64,000 nt of DNA, taken from positions 1,302,001 through 1,366,000 of the forward strand of contig NW_015961948.1 of NCBI RefSeq assembly GCF_000497045.1. The letters run 5' to 3'. Positions within the stretch are counted from its first letter, which is position 1, and every line of letters begins with the position of its first letter. The notes beneath the pieces were generated by a model. That model was not told the origin of the DNA, did no database searches, and saw nothing but the letters and a program-made list of their open reading frames with translations. Below are positions 22,001 through 30,825 of the stretch, in pieces. A program made the translations under genes and the position numbers. This DNA is from Kalmanozyma brasiliensis GHG001 (taxonomy: Eukaryota > Basidiomycota > Ustilaginomycetes > Ustilaginales).

Positions 22001-22594
22001 AGTGCAGCCCACGTCCGGCCCGGCAAGCTGTTCGACACGTTCAGTGGCACCCTCGACTACGCTGCAGCGGAGATCTTGCAGGGAGAAAAGTACGCGGGCC
22101 AGGCGCAGGACGTCTGGGCGCTCGGCGTCGTTGGATTCGTGCTGCTCTGCGGTGAATGTCCTTTCTGGAACGGCGAGGAAGCGGTGCAGGGCGTGGAAGA
22201 AGGTACGCGCGCAGCGCAGACGTTGAAGGAGCGGTGCCTGATTGCACGCGGCGGGCCGGCGGACGCAGAGCAGGCGCTCGAAGACAAAGATATCGACATA
22301 ACCCCGCTGGACCCGGCCTGGTCTCCGCGCAAGGACAAGGAAGGCGCCGATCCAGACGGAGGCGGACGTGTCGACGACTTTGTCGATCTCATCTCGCGCT
22401 GTCTCGAGCTGGATGCCGAATCGAGGCCATCCGCCGAGCAAATCTGCCAACATCGCTTCCTGGCCGGGTTTGCAGGCTGGACTGGTCCTCTTGGTTGGCA
22501 ACGACTCCGATCGCCGATTGTGCCGTCCTGCACGATCGCTAGCGAAGGCAAAGGGTCCACTATCCTATCCGCAGCAGCAACAGCGGCCCTTTGA
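19049..22594 (+). CDS. PAS-kinase-family (Psk1/PASK-like) Ser/Thr protein kinase
   Basis: 1181 residues with an in-frame TAG three codons before the ATG. Residues 1-770 are Ser/Pro-rich and disordered-looking with an acidic run near 635-655; I see no PAS domain. The kinase domain (~774-1150) has GRGAYG, VIIK with Lys811, HRDIKDEN near 962, and DFGSA near 981-985. KYIIKSRILADCW, the LDLF-like GQDLFDYVE, and LIDFGSAA with GTLDYAA are characteristic of PASK/Psk kinases. The segment before the HPNIC block is expanded by a charged insertion (ARKRFEAEREE). The APE motif reads A-A-E (DYAAAEIL), with Ala1007 replacing the usual Pro. Psk kinases regulate glucose partitioning and translation in yeast, and that role is inferred here. 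Confidence 0.85.
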   Translation: MPLEQIRPVAALNSSESLRRQSYFGSPQASSSNHLPFSRDDAGSDSDRENADENDDVPYYDRFKRHSTSSVRSDPMSLAKLGGVGGVTRSGSWGRNSLPDTSSSSRQPLRAQHSMLARYQEEDDGEHEDYAVSASDDAHQRSPDRGHSLLSRSNDSSKPTEAPASSRTSTASSAAAFSLRSLSDRNSTGSASSLASSAVSPSSDSEHLTSTPPAESSSIGAKPASETACTGPSQSPSPSATAPSSPAHHHAVAAAEIAEARATDQEDISDSTSQGTADAATPSVDCVGASDEMSAQSTDPTHTQRATSNRSTSSSILGLLQSPTPSGIRGQRVDSPLSNAGLSPNAVEVLSSSVTNAYSPLIPRKHSGAIMLRSRSQLALHPGLSMTFANAEGGRAAARERARKNTGWENAPFSVLEAQRHARAAAFSQPASPGSTAAAAPVAWDASTPVFVLQPAARVTEQATTTSLQSSPRPSHRPASTSQTPPPLSLPPRSVDSGENSRRPSLVPRQKSEHSLSRAALARLDTVLGLQVNDRLEPAQSSSADAATLSMPTGVRNLHSRSPSGSAVVGANGLMRTPTTEEWSRYLESQGVGLAGRRSRTGTNRSTSSRFALTGLQSSARSDIDAGTGDYDDDSDADSDDSDSHDLGAEVLEKLKQLGLSRAASRAGSVLGDELMSLHEEDEDDFSPVSPQTDRILPHTDLEPLTPLASDKMVLAQIQGGPLANLHGGPSTSQAPVDRGITVRLPRSKRPTLLNEVHNVSQLYPHEHNANKSIADFEIVSDIGRGAYGLVKKARMKGLDGRPQGEEVIIKYIIKSRILADCWRRHRVLGPIPVEIHVMDQLRRIAYVAPTKARPWSPSRPKTLEEYRARKRFEAEREEAPAQPEAASVSSTSTSHPNICRMLDFFEDHEFYYLVMPCFGRGQDLFDYVESAPDGLAASQCRSIFGQVADALWFLHANNIVHRDIKDENVILDGEGNAQLIDFGSAAHVRPGKLFDTFSGTLDYAAAEILQGEKYAGQAQDVWALGVVGFVLLCGECPFWNGEEAVQGVEEGTRAAQTLKERCLIARGGPADAEQALEDKDIDITPLDPAWSPRKDKEGADPDGGGRVDDFVDLISRCLELDAESRPSAEQICQHRFLAGFAGWTGPLGWQRLRSPIVPSCTIASEGKGSTILSAAATAAL

Positions 22595-23275
22595 CGTGGC
22601 CCTGAGCTGGGCGGCTACCATCCGAGGACCAAGAGGTAGATCTCCCCTGCCAAACAAAATCATTGACTTATAGCATCGTACAATCGCATTTCATTTCAGT
22701 ATCCTGCATCGATCTTGCGCGCGAGTGATCATCTTTGTTCCTCTGAGAAGCGAGTCGGAGCCACTGCGAGCGAGCGAGCGAGCTGGCAGCACTTCATTTG
22801 GCGGATTGAGATTTGTGAATGGCGCAGATCATGGAAAAAGAAGAACGCGTGCGTGTGTTGGTGTCTCAGGCGAAATTCGGGAGCAACACTCGGCAGCTGA
22901 TGCTCAGCCCAAGCCTCGCACCCCTGAATTGGCCAAAAAGTCGAGATTAAGGCTCTGCTGCCTGCGTGCGGCGAAATTTCAAGTGTTGTGACCAACCCCA
23001 CCGATTCTGTTCTTACCACCATCACCGTCTTCTCTTCGTCCGTTGCATCATCCTCCGCATCCAGATACCCTTAGCGCATCCCAAGCAACTGCTACGATAC
23101 CCCGTCATCAGCCCTGACGTAGCAGAAGCGCTCTTGACACAGCAGAATTGCCTTTCACAATCGAGCCCTGCCACACCATTCCAAGCCCAAGCAGGCAACA
23201 CTTGCGACACTCCGAAAGCGAACCACAGCGGGATCGCATCATAATACACAGTGGCCTTGCCGCTTCTCAGTTACC
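22595..23275 (+). promoter_or_regulatory. Intergenic: kinase 3' flank / RAX1-like promoter
   Basis: 681 bp between two plus-strand genes. No gene is supported. A GAGC-repeat patch lies near 22765-22785. Confidence 0.4.
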
Positions 23276-24484
23276 ATGTCGGAGAAACAGCGACCTCTTG
23301 CACTCCAATCCTCACGCACAAGGCAGCGACTTCCTACGCTGGCTGAAGTGCTCGCCCGCCGCACGCTCCCACCTGTCGACCTCTACTGCTTCTACCTCTA
23401 CCTCCAACGCGAAGGCGCCGAAGACGCGCTCGACTTTTGGCTCGATGTTCAACAGCATGAGAACCTTTGCAGAGCCTACTTCAAGGATCTGCGCAAGTCT
23501 GGCAAGTCGGTCAAGGAGGATTGGCCGCAGTACTACGCCGAGGCGCTCGAACGAGGCAGCATCTACAACAGGATCAACGGCATCAACGAGCAGAGCAACA
23601 CGGCGAGGAGAGGTGCCGAAACCAGCTGGGACCATCAGAGTCGGGTCGACAGTCCCGATGGCAACTACTCTGCATTCTCGCATGGGCCGAGTCCAGTTCC
23701 ACACACACCGGGCACAGCCGGGATGACAGGCGCGCCTCTCTCTGCGCCTCGCTTCCCCGGTGATCCCGACTACCTCGCTCAACAGACGCGCGCAGAGAGA
23801 AAGAGCATTCTCGCCAAACGAGGTTCCGTTGCACCCACGGTCATCTCGCGCTCAGCTGCCATCACACGCACCGACCTCATCGCCTCGGCAGAGCGCATCT
23901 ATGCACGCTACCTCCTCCCCGGGTCCGAGAAGGAGATCTACCTCCCTGGCCCCTTGCGCATCACCTCGTTCCCCATCTCCTCCGCGACGCTGCCTCATCC
24001 GCAGGATGTCGAGCAGCAACGAGCACTCGCGCGCATCCCAGACATGTTCCACACGCAAAAGGAATACGTGTTCCGCACCATGGAGGCGGATGTCTTCCCG
24101 CGCTTCCTCCGGGCCAAGGCGTTTGGCAACCTCACACCCATTTCTGTGCTCGTACGTCTCTCGCTCGGCCTGCTAGCACTCTGGGCGGCACTAGCGACGG
24201 GATTCAGCTTCATCTTTCTGGACGTGGACCGGGCGAAGCGATGCTGGGTCATCCTGCCTTTCGCGGTCGCAGTGCTGCTGTTGATGTCGCACCAGTACGA
24301 GCTGGATCCCGTGCTGGTGTTGATGAGTCAGAGCGAGACGACTCCGTTTCGGCTGATCAGGGTGCGCGAACCGTACGTGAGACGGTTGTTGCTGCAGCGA
24401 GCGGTTGGGTTGATCGGGTTGATTGCGATTATCACGGCTGCGTTGACGGTGTTGTTTGTTTTCGTGCCTGGTCACCGGTTGTGA
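23276..24484 (+). CDS. RAX1: Rax1-like RGS-domain membrane protein
   Basis: 402 residues, intronless. The N-terminal half is an RGS fold (residues ~14-100, with the typical FYLYLQREGAEDALDFWLDVQQHE helix). It is interrupted by a ~75-residue Ser/Gly/Pro-rich insertion and resumes at ~195-275 (DLIASAERIYARYLLPGSEKE, then KEYVFRTMEADVFPRFLRAKAF). Three hydrophobic segments follow at about 284-312, 322-342 and 377-397. RGS plus three C-terminal membrane spans is the layout of yeast Rax1, which marks division sites for bud-site selection with Rax2. It could also dampen G-protein signalling in mating or cAMP pathways; which applies here is inferred. It differs from soluble RGS proteins of the Sst2 type, which carry DEP domains. 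Confidence 0.88.
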   Translation: MSEKQRPLALQSSRTRQRLPTLAEVLARRTLPPVDLYCFYLYLQREGAEDALDFWLDVQQHENLCRAYFKDLRKSGKSVKEDWPQYYAEALERGSIYNRINGINEQSNTARRGAETSWDHQSRVDSPDGNYSAFSHGPSPVPHTPGTAGMTGAPLSAPRFPGDPDYLAQQTRAERKSILAKRGSVAPTVISRSAAITRTDLIASAERIYARYLLPGSEKEIYLPGPLRITSFPISSATLPHPQDVEQQRALARIPDMFHTQKEYVFRTMEADVFPRFLRAKAFGNLTPISVLVRLSLGLLALWAALATGFSFIFLDVDRAKRCWVILPFAVAVLLLMSHQYELDPVLVLMSQSETTPFRLIRVREPYVRRLLLQRAVGLIGLIAIITAALTVLFVFVPGHRL

Positions 24485-25465
24485 CGGCCATCTTGTCGGT
24501 TGCCACTAGGGCGAGCACGGGCGGATATGGGAAAACACGGGCTGCTTGACCTGTTGCGCCGCGCCGTTGGTGGGCTTTCTCACGCTCTTTTTGTCATTCT
24601 CACCCGAGTCTTTCCTTTCACTGCGATATCTGTAATCATGTTGGATTTCGCATCTTCAGACAGTCGGTGTGGTGCGTGATTTGTGTGGTTGCGGCGTTCA
24701 GGGCGTGTCGGCTTAGCCTTGAGGGGAATGAGCAAGTGTCCGTGCGTGGCTCTGCGCAGCGTCTCGTTTGGGTGCGAGCAGGGTTGGACAGGGTGTTGCG
24801 GAGCCTGAGCCTCACTGTGAAGGGGAACGCCGTGGTTCGGCTGACAGGACTCTCAAAGCTTGACACATCTGCGGAGGGGGGAGTGTTCGGCGGGATACGA
24901 GCTCCCTACGCAACCAAGAAGCTCGACGCCTTCGAAAGGGCTCATGAGATAGGGTGTCAACTCAGCCAGTATGAGCCTCTGTGAGTCAAGGTCAGAATCT
25001 CGAGTCACGCTTCCTCAATTGAAAGCTTTGATGCAGCTGCGAGCCACTCTTCTTCAACTTGCTCAGGCTGCCAACCCAATTTGAGAAGAGACTCGCGCTG
25101 CTGCGCATCGGCTGGAGGGCGCGCCCCAAGGTCTGCTTCGCGGCAAAGAAGGGCGCTGCTGAAAGGTCAGCCTCGAGGCACCTCTGACACCGTGCATGAC
25201 GTCAGGGCAGGCCAAAGGCTTGACTCGCTCTTACTCTTACACAGCACGGCTTGTCAGAGACCAAACACAGAACGGGGAAACGATACTCAAATGATCAAGA
25301 CAGACGAGTAGCTCGCATCAGACGAAGAAGAGCAGTTATGAAACACTGAGATTTTGAGAGATGAGTGCGCTACGAGGCACGCTAGGTATATGTACAGTGT
25401 GCCAATGGAGAACTGGAATGCAAGATGTGACTAGAGAGGAAAAATGCTGCAATGGGATGATGTGA
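24485..25465. other. Convergent intergenic region RAX1-like / OLE1
   Basis: 981 bp between converging stop codons, long for two 3' UTRs. Open frames of up to 105 codons occur but lack protein-like features. No repeats seen. Confidence 0.4.
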
Positions 25466-27100
25466 TTAGAGGAAGCGACCGAACTTGGTACCGTCGACCT
25501 TGGCGTTGGCCTTGAGCTCGCCGCGCTTGACGATGGTGTAGGCCTCACCAGGGGTGACGTAGTGAGCCGCCTTGTCGGAGATCGACTTGATGCCGTCGGC
25601 CGACTGCTGCGACTTGAGCTGCTCCGAGGCGGCAGCGACGGTGCTGATGGCAGTCATGGGCTCCTCGTCGGTGGGGGTGGCGGGAGCGGCAAAGTCCTCA
25701 TCGTCCGAGGTGACGGGCGAAGGAGGAGCACCAGCGGGACGGTTTGCCGAGGTACCGTGGGCACGGTTCTCACGCTCTGCCTTGGCAAGCTCATCCTTGG
25801 CAAGCTGGTACCCACCGTCGAGTACACCAACGCGCATCATCGAGAGCAGGTTGTGTGCCGCGTTCGAGTGGTCGTACACACCACCGAGGAAGGCAGTGGT
25901 GGCGTCCTTGCCGATCTTGCCAGTGAGCAGGTGGCGTCCACCGGGGTGCTCATCGAGGAACGAAGAGACATCGTGGATGAAACCGTGAACAACGATGAGA
26001 GGGCGGGTCTTGGACTCTTCAACAAAGTCGTCCCACGAGATGACGGGCAGGTGAGCCGAAGACTTGGGCCACTCGAGCTGCTGACCGAACTCGTGAGCCT
26101 TCTGGAGCTGCATCGCGAGACGGCCCTTCTTGACCTCGTTGTCGGGGAAGGTCTTGAGGTGGGTGGCGAGACCGACCTTGTACATCGTAGCGATGAACCA
26201 CTTGGTGGGGTCGTACTGGTACCAGTGGATGGCGTTACGGTAGTCCATGGGGAACTGGTGGTGGAAGTTGTGGTAGCCCTCGCCGACGGTGACCAGAGCG
26301 GTAACGAAGTGGTCACGAGGAGTCATCTTGTTGTCGAAGCTGGCCTCGCCGAGGTAGTGAGCGAGCGAGTTGACGCAGAAGGTCGAGTGGTGGACAAAGA
26401 CGAGGCGGAGCATGCCGGCGAAGAAGAAACCACCACGCCAGTCGTTCCAGCCGAGGCCGGCAACGAGGGTGGGGAGACCGAAGCCGAAGAAGAGGAGCAT
26501 GGGGATGTAGAACTTGTGCTGGAACTTGATGACAGGGTTCTTGCGCAAGTCGGAGATGTCAGCCACACCGGGCTTGCGGCGGGGCCTGACAAGCATCCAA
26601 CCAAGATGCGACCAGAAGAGACCGAAGTGAGCTCCGTAGGGGTCAAGGTCAGTGTCGGTGTATCGGTGGTGAGCACGGTGACCGCGCGACCACCAGTGAA
26701 TGGAGCCCTGCACAGCGCCGGAGCCCATGCATGCGAGGAAGTACTGAAGAGGAAGGGTGGCGTTGTAGGCGCGGTGAGCCCAAAGTCGGTGGTATCCAGC
26801 GGTGATGCCGAGACCGGTCATGAAGTAATAGACGACCGACCAGGCGAAGGTGTACTTGTTGAAGCTGGTGGTAAAAAGACCGTAGATACCAAGAAGGGGC
26901 GTGACGGTCAACGCCAAGAATGAAACCCACTGGATCTCGTTGAGAATATTCTTGAGCTGAACGGGGGGAAGAGGCTTCTCGGTGGCGAGCACGCGAGAAA
27001 CGTAGTCGTCAGGGATGTTGGCATCGGCAAACTCCTCCTTAGGAGCGGCCTGCGCATCCTTGGTAGCGGTCGTGGACCTTTGCTTGAGTTCAGCGACCAT
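25466..27100 (-). CDS. OLE1: Delta-9 stearoyl-CoA desaturase with C-terminal cytochrome b5 domain
   Basis: 544 residues from the ATG at 27100; the frame stays open 190 codons further upstream, but a TATA box and non-conserved sequence there argue for this start. The three histidine boxes are HRLWAH (104-109), HRAHH (141-145) and HNFHH (277-281), with four hydrophobic spans around them. A cytochrome b5 domain at ~352-430 has HPGG (385-388) for haem binding and a second histidine near 411-416. The enzyme inserts the first double bond into stearoyl/palmitoyl-CoA in the ER, and the fused b5 domain supplies electrons. The last ~100 residues are a Thr/Ala/Glu-rich extension. Codon use is strongly C-ending, as in abundant proteins. 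Confidence 0.97.
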   Translation of the reverse strand: MVAELKQRSTTATKDAQAAPKEEFADANIPDDYVSRVLATEKPLPPVQLKNILNEIQWVSFLALTVTPLLGIYGLFTTSFNKYTFAWSVVYYFMTGLGITAGYHRLWAHRAYNATLPLQYFLACMGSGAVQGSIHWWSRGHRAHHRYTDTDLDPYGAHFGLFWSHLGWMLVRPRRKPGVADISDLRKNPVIKFQHKFYIPMLLFFGFGLPTLVAGLGWNDWRGGFFFAGMLRLVFVHHSTFCVNSLAHYLGEASFDNKMTPRDHFVTALVTVGEGYHNFHHQFPMDYRNAIHWYQYDPTKWFIATMYKVGLATHLKTFPDNEVKKGRLAMQLQKAHEFGQQLEWPKSSAHLPVISWDDFVEESKTRPLIVVHGFIHDVSSFLDEHPGGRHLLTGKIGKDATTAFLGGVYDHSNAAHNLLSMMRVGVLDGGYQLAKDELAKAERENRAHGTSANRPAGAPPSPVTSDDEDFAAPATPTDEEPMTAISTVAAASEQLKSQQSADGIKSISDKAAHYVTPGEAYTIVKRGELKANAKVDGTKFGRFL

Positions 27101-28778
27101 GATGATGTGTTTGTGAAGGGGAGGTGGTGTCGTGAAGGAAGGAGGATTGATGAGTTCAGAGATGTGATTATATAGAGAGAGGCCACATTGACTGTGGTGG
27201 ATGCGCGTGGCGGAAAAAACGTGGCAGCGGATCAGTTCTTTTTTTGGTCTCTGCGAGAAGCGCTGCGGAACGTCTTTGCCTTTCTCACATGTTGGCTTTG
27301 CGCTGGATCTGAGGAAACCCCTAAGGCGTATGTGCGGAGCTCGCCGACGAGAAACTTGCTCGGCGCGACCAGCCTCCGGGGAGAGGCGGCCGGACAGTGA
27401 GGGTTGGGTGTCAATCAGTGCGAATGTTCCGAGGTAATTGCCACTGGACGATACTGCCCTTCCGCCTGAAAATGCCACGAAAATCAGCTGCACGCAGCAC
27501 TTTGTTGGGGAGAAAGGGTGCGAATCATGCTCGGCTTCTGAAGGCCTGAGGAGGTCACCGAGTTTGATCTCACACTCACTCGTATAAACTAGGCGAGGTT
27601 CCGCAGATTTGGGCGGGCGAAATTGGGCGCAGAGTTCGATACTGTAATGACGAGACACACCTCTCGCCAAAGCTTAAACGAGTAGGCTTTCAGAGGCCTT
27701 TCGACACCATCCACAGTTGTTGAAAGCTTCTCCAGCCGTCTGGCAAGCCGCCCTCCAGCAGCGCAGGCACCCGAGGCCAATCCGAACTTGCCAATTTGTC
27801 CCTGTTCCCGCCGTCAGTGTCTCTGACCATAGCAATTGCTTCGAAGAGCTCATGCCTGCGGCCTATACCCCGCAATTCAGCCCGCTGATCTGTTGATCTG
27901 GTGACCTTCTCATCATCCTCCCCTCAACTATCAAGGACTTGGTACTAGCATTGGCCCGCTAGACATGTGAGAAGCTCCTCGGTAGCGCCATGATGACGTT
28001 TGATGAACATTTTTGCTCTCTGTGCCTGAGTCATGAGGCTTTTCGCTTCTGGAGCCTTGCTAGGCGAAGGTATCGGGCATGCTGCAACGCCGGTCTGAGG
28101 GACAGCACGAGCGTACGCCGCAGCTTACAAGGAAGCTTGACTGCCAAAAGGGCGCGGCTGGGTGCGGAGGAAAGGACCAGCCGTTATCCGCGAGTGGCGG
28201 CGAGAACTTTCACCGGAGGTCCGAAACCTACCTACAGTGAAACACGGACCATTGTTCACGAACTTTGGCCAGACCATCCGCAATGATACACAGGGTTATC
28301 ACCCTGCGATGTTTCTCGCACGGCAGCTAGCGATTCAGTTCTCGGTCTAACATTTTCTAAAATTCTCCGCGCAAACCGACGTGAGCCACGCGACGCCACC
28401 CTGCATGACGTCGATCCGGGATTCGCAACTCCCGTGGCAACCCGCTGCTAGGATCTGCGGGGTACGGCCAGCCGAAGCTGATTGCGCCATGATGATCTTT
28501 GCTTCGGGCGCTGCCTCTGTGTCTCGCCCGCCTGTGTGAAGGAAGGTTCGCTTCCGTGAGCGCTGTGTGTTCGATCCTGTGTGGCGCGCGGCCCGCTTGA
28601 GGATCAGCGTTGCGTTCCTCGCTGACGCTGGCGATGCGAGTCTCGGCCAGAGTAGACCACCACGCTGCCGGGAAGAGCGCCTCCGCGCTGAACGAAAACT
28701 TGAGCCAGCGGATGCCCCCACGAGCGGCGTGTGGCTAGCCGCTGGCATCAGCGTGTGCTGGATGGCCGAGCGTAACGC
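27101..28778. other. OLE1 upstream region and start of gene-poor island
   Basis: About 1.7 kb without a supported gene. The first few hundred bases are the OLE1 promoter. The rest shows only scattered short frames. Confidence 0.4.
27168..27174 (-). promoter_or_regulatory. TATA box of OLE1
   Basis: TATATAA on the minus strand, 68 bp upstream of the OLE1 ATG, in a pyrimidine-rich context. Consistent with a strong regulated promoter and with starting translation at 27100. Confidence 0.6.
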
Positions 28779-28870
28779 ACTGGCAGGGCCTGTCTCCTAC
28801 CAAGAAAGGCCCCTTCCTGCGTACGCGATTTGGCTGGCCCCGCAAAATCGATCTGGCAGAGCACGCCCTT
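28779..28870. repeat. Short outlying cluster of the palindromic repeat
   Basis: Three degenerate copies of TTTGGCAGRGCCNGCNAAA begin at about 28779, 28829 and 28852. The last two are exactly 23 bp apart, the same register as in the main array 1 kb away. The cluster overlaps the putative last exon of the unknown gene below. Confidence 0.6.
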
Positions 28871-29634
28871 CTCTGAGCCGATCCTGCATCCTATGATGAG
28901 ACCTTTGAAGCACGTGGGCGGACCGTGTGTCGCGTACCTCGATCGGCAAGCAGGATGCGTTGTTGTCCGTGGTCTGCGCTTTGCGATGGCTTCTCGTACA
29001 CCTTTTCGCACGTTGACCTGTGATGACGACGCACTCGTGCCAGTCGTTGAGAACCTTTTTGAGCTTGGCAGTAGGCTCGAGCTTGTACGTCCTGGTCCGA
29101 GTGTCCTGAATCGGAGAGGCCAGAACCGTCGGGAACGGTTGAGGCGGGGCCGAGTGGCTCAACGGATCAGCCGGAGGTGTCTTGCCGACGGAGCCCTTAC
29201 TGGCGCCAGCGGGGCTCCTTGGTGTCGTCCGGCTTCTTGGCGACGCCCTTCTTTGCGGGCGCCTCGTCCTTGTTGGCGTTGGCGACGTCCTTCTTGATGC
29301 GGGCACTGGTCATCTCGATGGCCTCCCGGACGCCACCAAGATCGTCCATGTAGACGGTGCCCTGGCCAGATGGCATACGGCCCATGGTCTGCTCGACCGT
29401 TGGTTTGTCGAACGGCCATCGCTGAAGCGTGCCCCGTCCAGATCCCAAGTTGAAGTTGGTGACTTTGACGTTCAACCAAGTCTTGTAGAGGTCGGCGTGC
29501 AACATCTCGTCAGGCGAGGCGTTTGCGACCGTGGGCAACCGCACTTCCCCTTCAGCTTCGGGTCGTGGAAGGGGTAGACGTGTGCTGCCTGGTCCGTGTC
29601 GCTCCGAGGCAGGTCGTTCATCGAAGTCGGACAT
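28797..29634 (-). CDS. Possible two-exon gene of unknown function
   Basis: Not recognised. The first frame begins at the ATG at 29634 (MSDFDERPASE) and reads as protein-like sequence for ~144 codons, mixed in composition and ending in a Lys-rich stretch (KKDVANANKDEAPAKKG). It would stop at 29197, but a GTAAGG donor at 29200 and an ACCAG acceptor at 29092 bracket a 109-nt intron with a CTGAT branch-like site. Splicing moves into a frame starting TYKLEPTAKLKKVLNDWHEC, giving exons 29201-29634 and 28797-29091, 242 residues. The last ~40 residues are encoded by the palindromic repeat cluster and look degenerate. It may be a real small gene, a decaying gene, or chance. Upstream codons (FIIIGFHDELSK) also look protein-like, so another 5' exon is possible. 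Confidence 0.3.
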
Positions 29635-29832
29635 CTTTGATAGTTCGTCATGGAAGCCGATGATGATGAAAGCTCCATCGCATTCGCTCTGATGTGGTTC
29701 TTCCTCGAGTCGACCAAGGCCATACTTGCAACTCCTCTCGATGCACGCAGAGAGGCAGCAGATGGTTTGCTTCGCACGTCTGCGCGTTAGGCGAAGTGCA
29801 TTGAACTGTCCAAGCAGTCCCTGCCAGGACAA

Positions 29833-30470
29833 ATTGGCAGAGCCCAAGAAAAGAATTTGCAGGGCCTGCCGTACAGACATCACGTCGAGGCGGTATCCGC
29901 GAGAACGCTTTTGCAGGCCCAGCCAATGACGATGCTTCGAGCGCGCAGAGGCAGCGGCTCGGATCTCACGTCTCAGCGGAGCCCACGAGATCAGTTTGGC
30001 AGAGCCTGCCAAGAGCGTTTGGCGGGGCCAGCTTTACAGCGCGAGGTACAGCAGCTACGCAGTCAAACCGGTCTGGGAGGGACAGTCGAAAGCATTGTGC
30101 AGGGCCGGCTCGGGATCGAGACACCGGCCACAGACACGCACACATACGTTTGGCAGGCCCCGCTAAAACAATCTGGCACGACCGGCAAAAAGCATTAAGC
30201 AGAGCCAGCTTGCGGGAACGCATCACAGCAGCGACTGAGGTCCGGTCTCTTGGCAGGGCCCGCAAAAAGTAATCAGCAGGTCCTGCAAACAGCGGCGGGC
30301 GGGTCTGCTTGAGGGAGCGCAAACACGGCAGCGATGTGCAAACCTGGTTTGGCAGAGTCAGCGAAATGCGTTTCGCAGAGCGCGCTGGAGTGCATCGAGG
30401 CAGCAGCGACTCACGGCTCAACGTCTCAGCGGGCACCGCAAAATGAATTCGGCAGAGCCAGCGAGCCGAC
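29833..30470. repeat. Array of degenerate 19-bp palindromes in 23-bp register
   Basis: Fourteen imperfect copies of a palindrome with consensus TTTGGCAGRGCCNGCNAAA begin near 29833, 29855, 29909, 29995, 30018, 30095, 30149, 30172, 30195, 30250, 30273, 30348, 30371 and 30449. Several are near-perfect inverted repeats, such as TTGGCA-GAGCC-TGCCAA at 29996-30012 and GCAGG-T-CCTGC near 30277. Adjacent copies fall exactly 23 bp apart in four groups (29995/30018, 30149/30172/30195, 30250/30273, 30348/30371) and 22 bp apart once. Between groups are 30-70-bp spacers that share pieces such as CAGCAGCGACT and CGTCTCAGCGG. No ORF here is convincing; the minus-strand frames just translate the repeat. Confidence 0.75.
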
Positions 30471-30825
30471 AAGAGCGACTCACACGCACGCCTCGACTCC
30501 AGACAGCTTAGCTTCTGCAGCGCGAGGAGCAGAGACAGCATCGACACAAATCCTGTCCGCTAAGCCACACAGGATCACAACCGTACGCTTGCTATCACAC
30601 GAGAATTTTGAGTGGAAGGGAGGGGATACTTGACCCCGCTTCGGTTGAATGAGAATGCGAGGCGACTGATTGTACATGGAACAGAGATGATGTTTGACTG
30701 GGACAAGGAACAAAAGAACAAAGGTGCTTCAAAGTTGTGAAGCGGGAATAGCGCACACCGTTGAGGTGTGCTTGTGAACAGAAGTGGAAGAAATGCAAAA
30801 GGGTGACCTGAATCGAGATGCGCGC
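30471..30825 (-). other. SHMT 3' flank
   Basis: About 355 bp between the palindrome array and the SHMT stop codon. Expected to contain the SHMT 3' UTR. Nothing else seen. Confidence 0.35.

Noticed and set aside
29966..30547. 193-codon minus-strand frame with repeated GPAK-like peptides
   Set aside because: The peptides are just the translation of the palindromic DNA repeat; no independent protein features.
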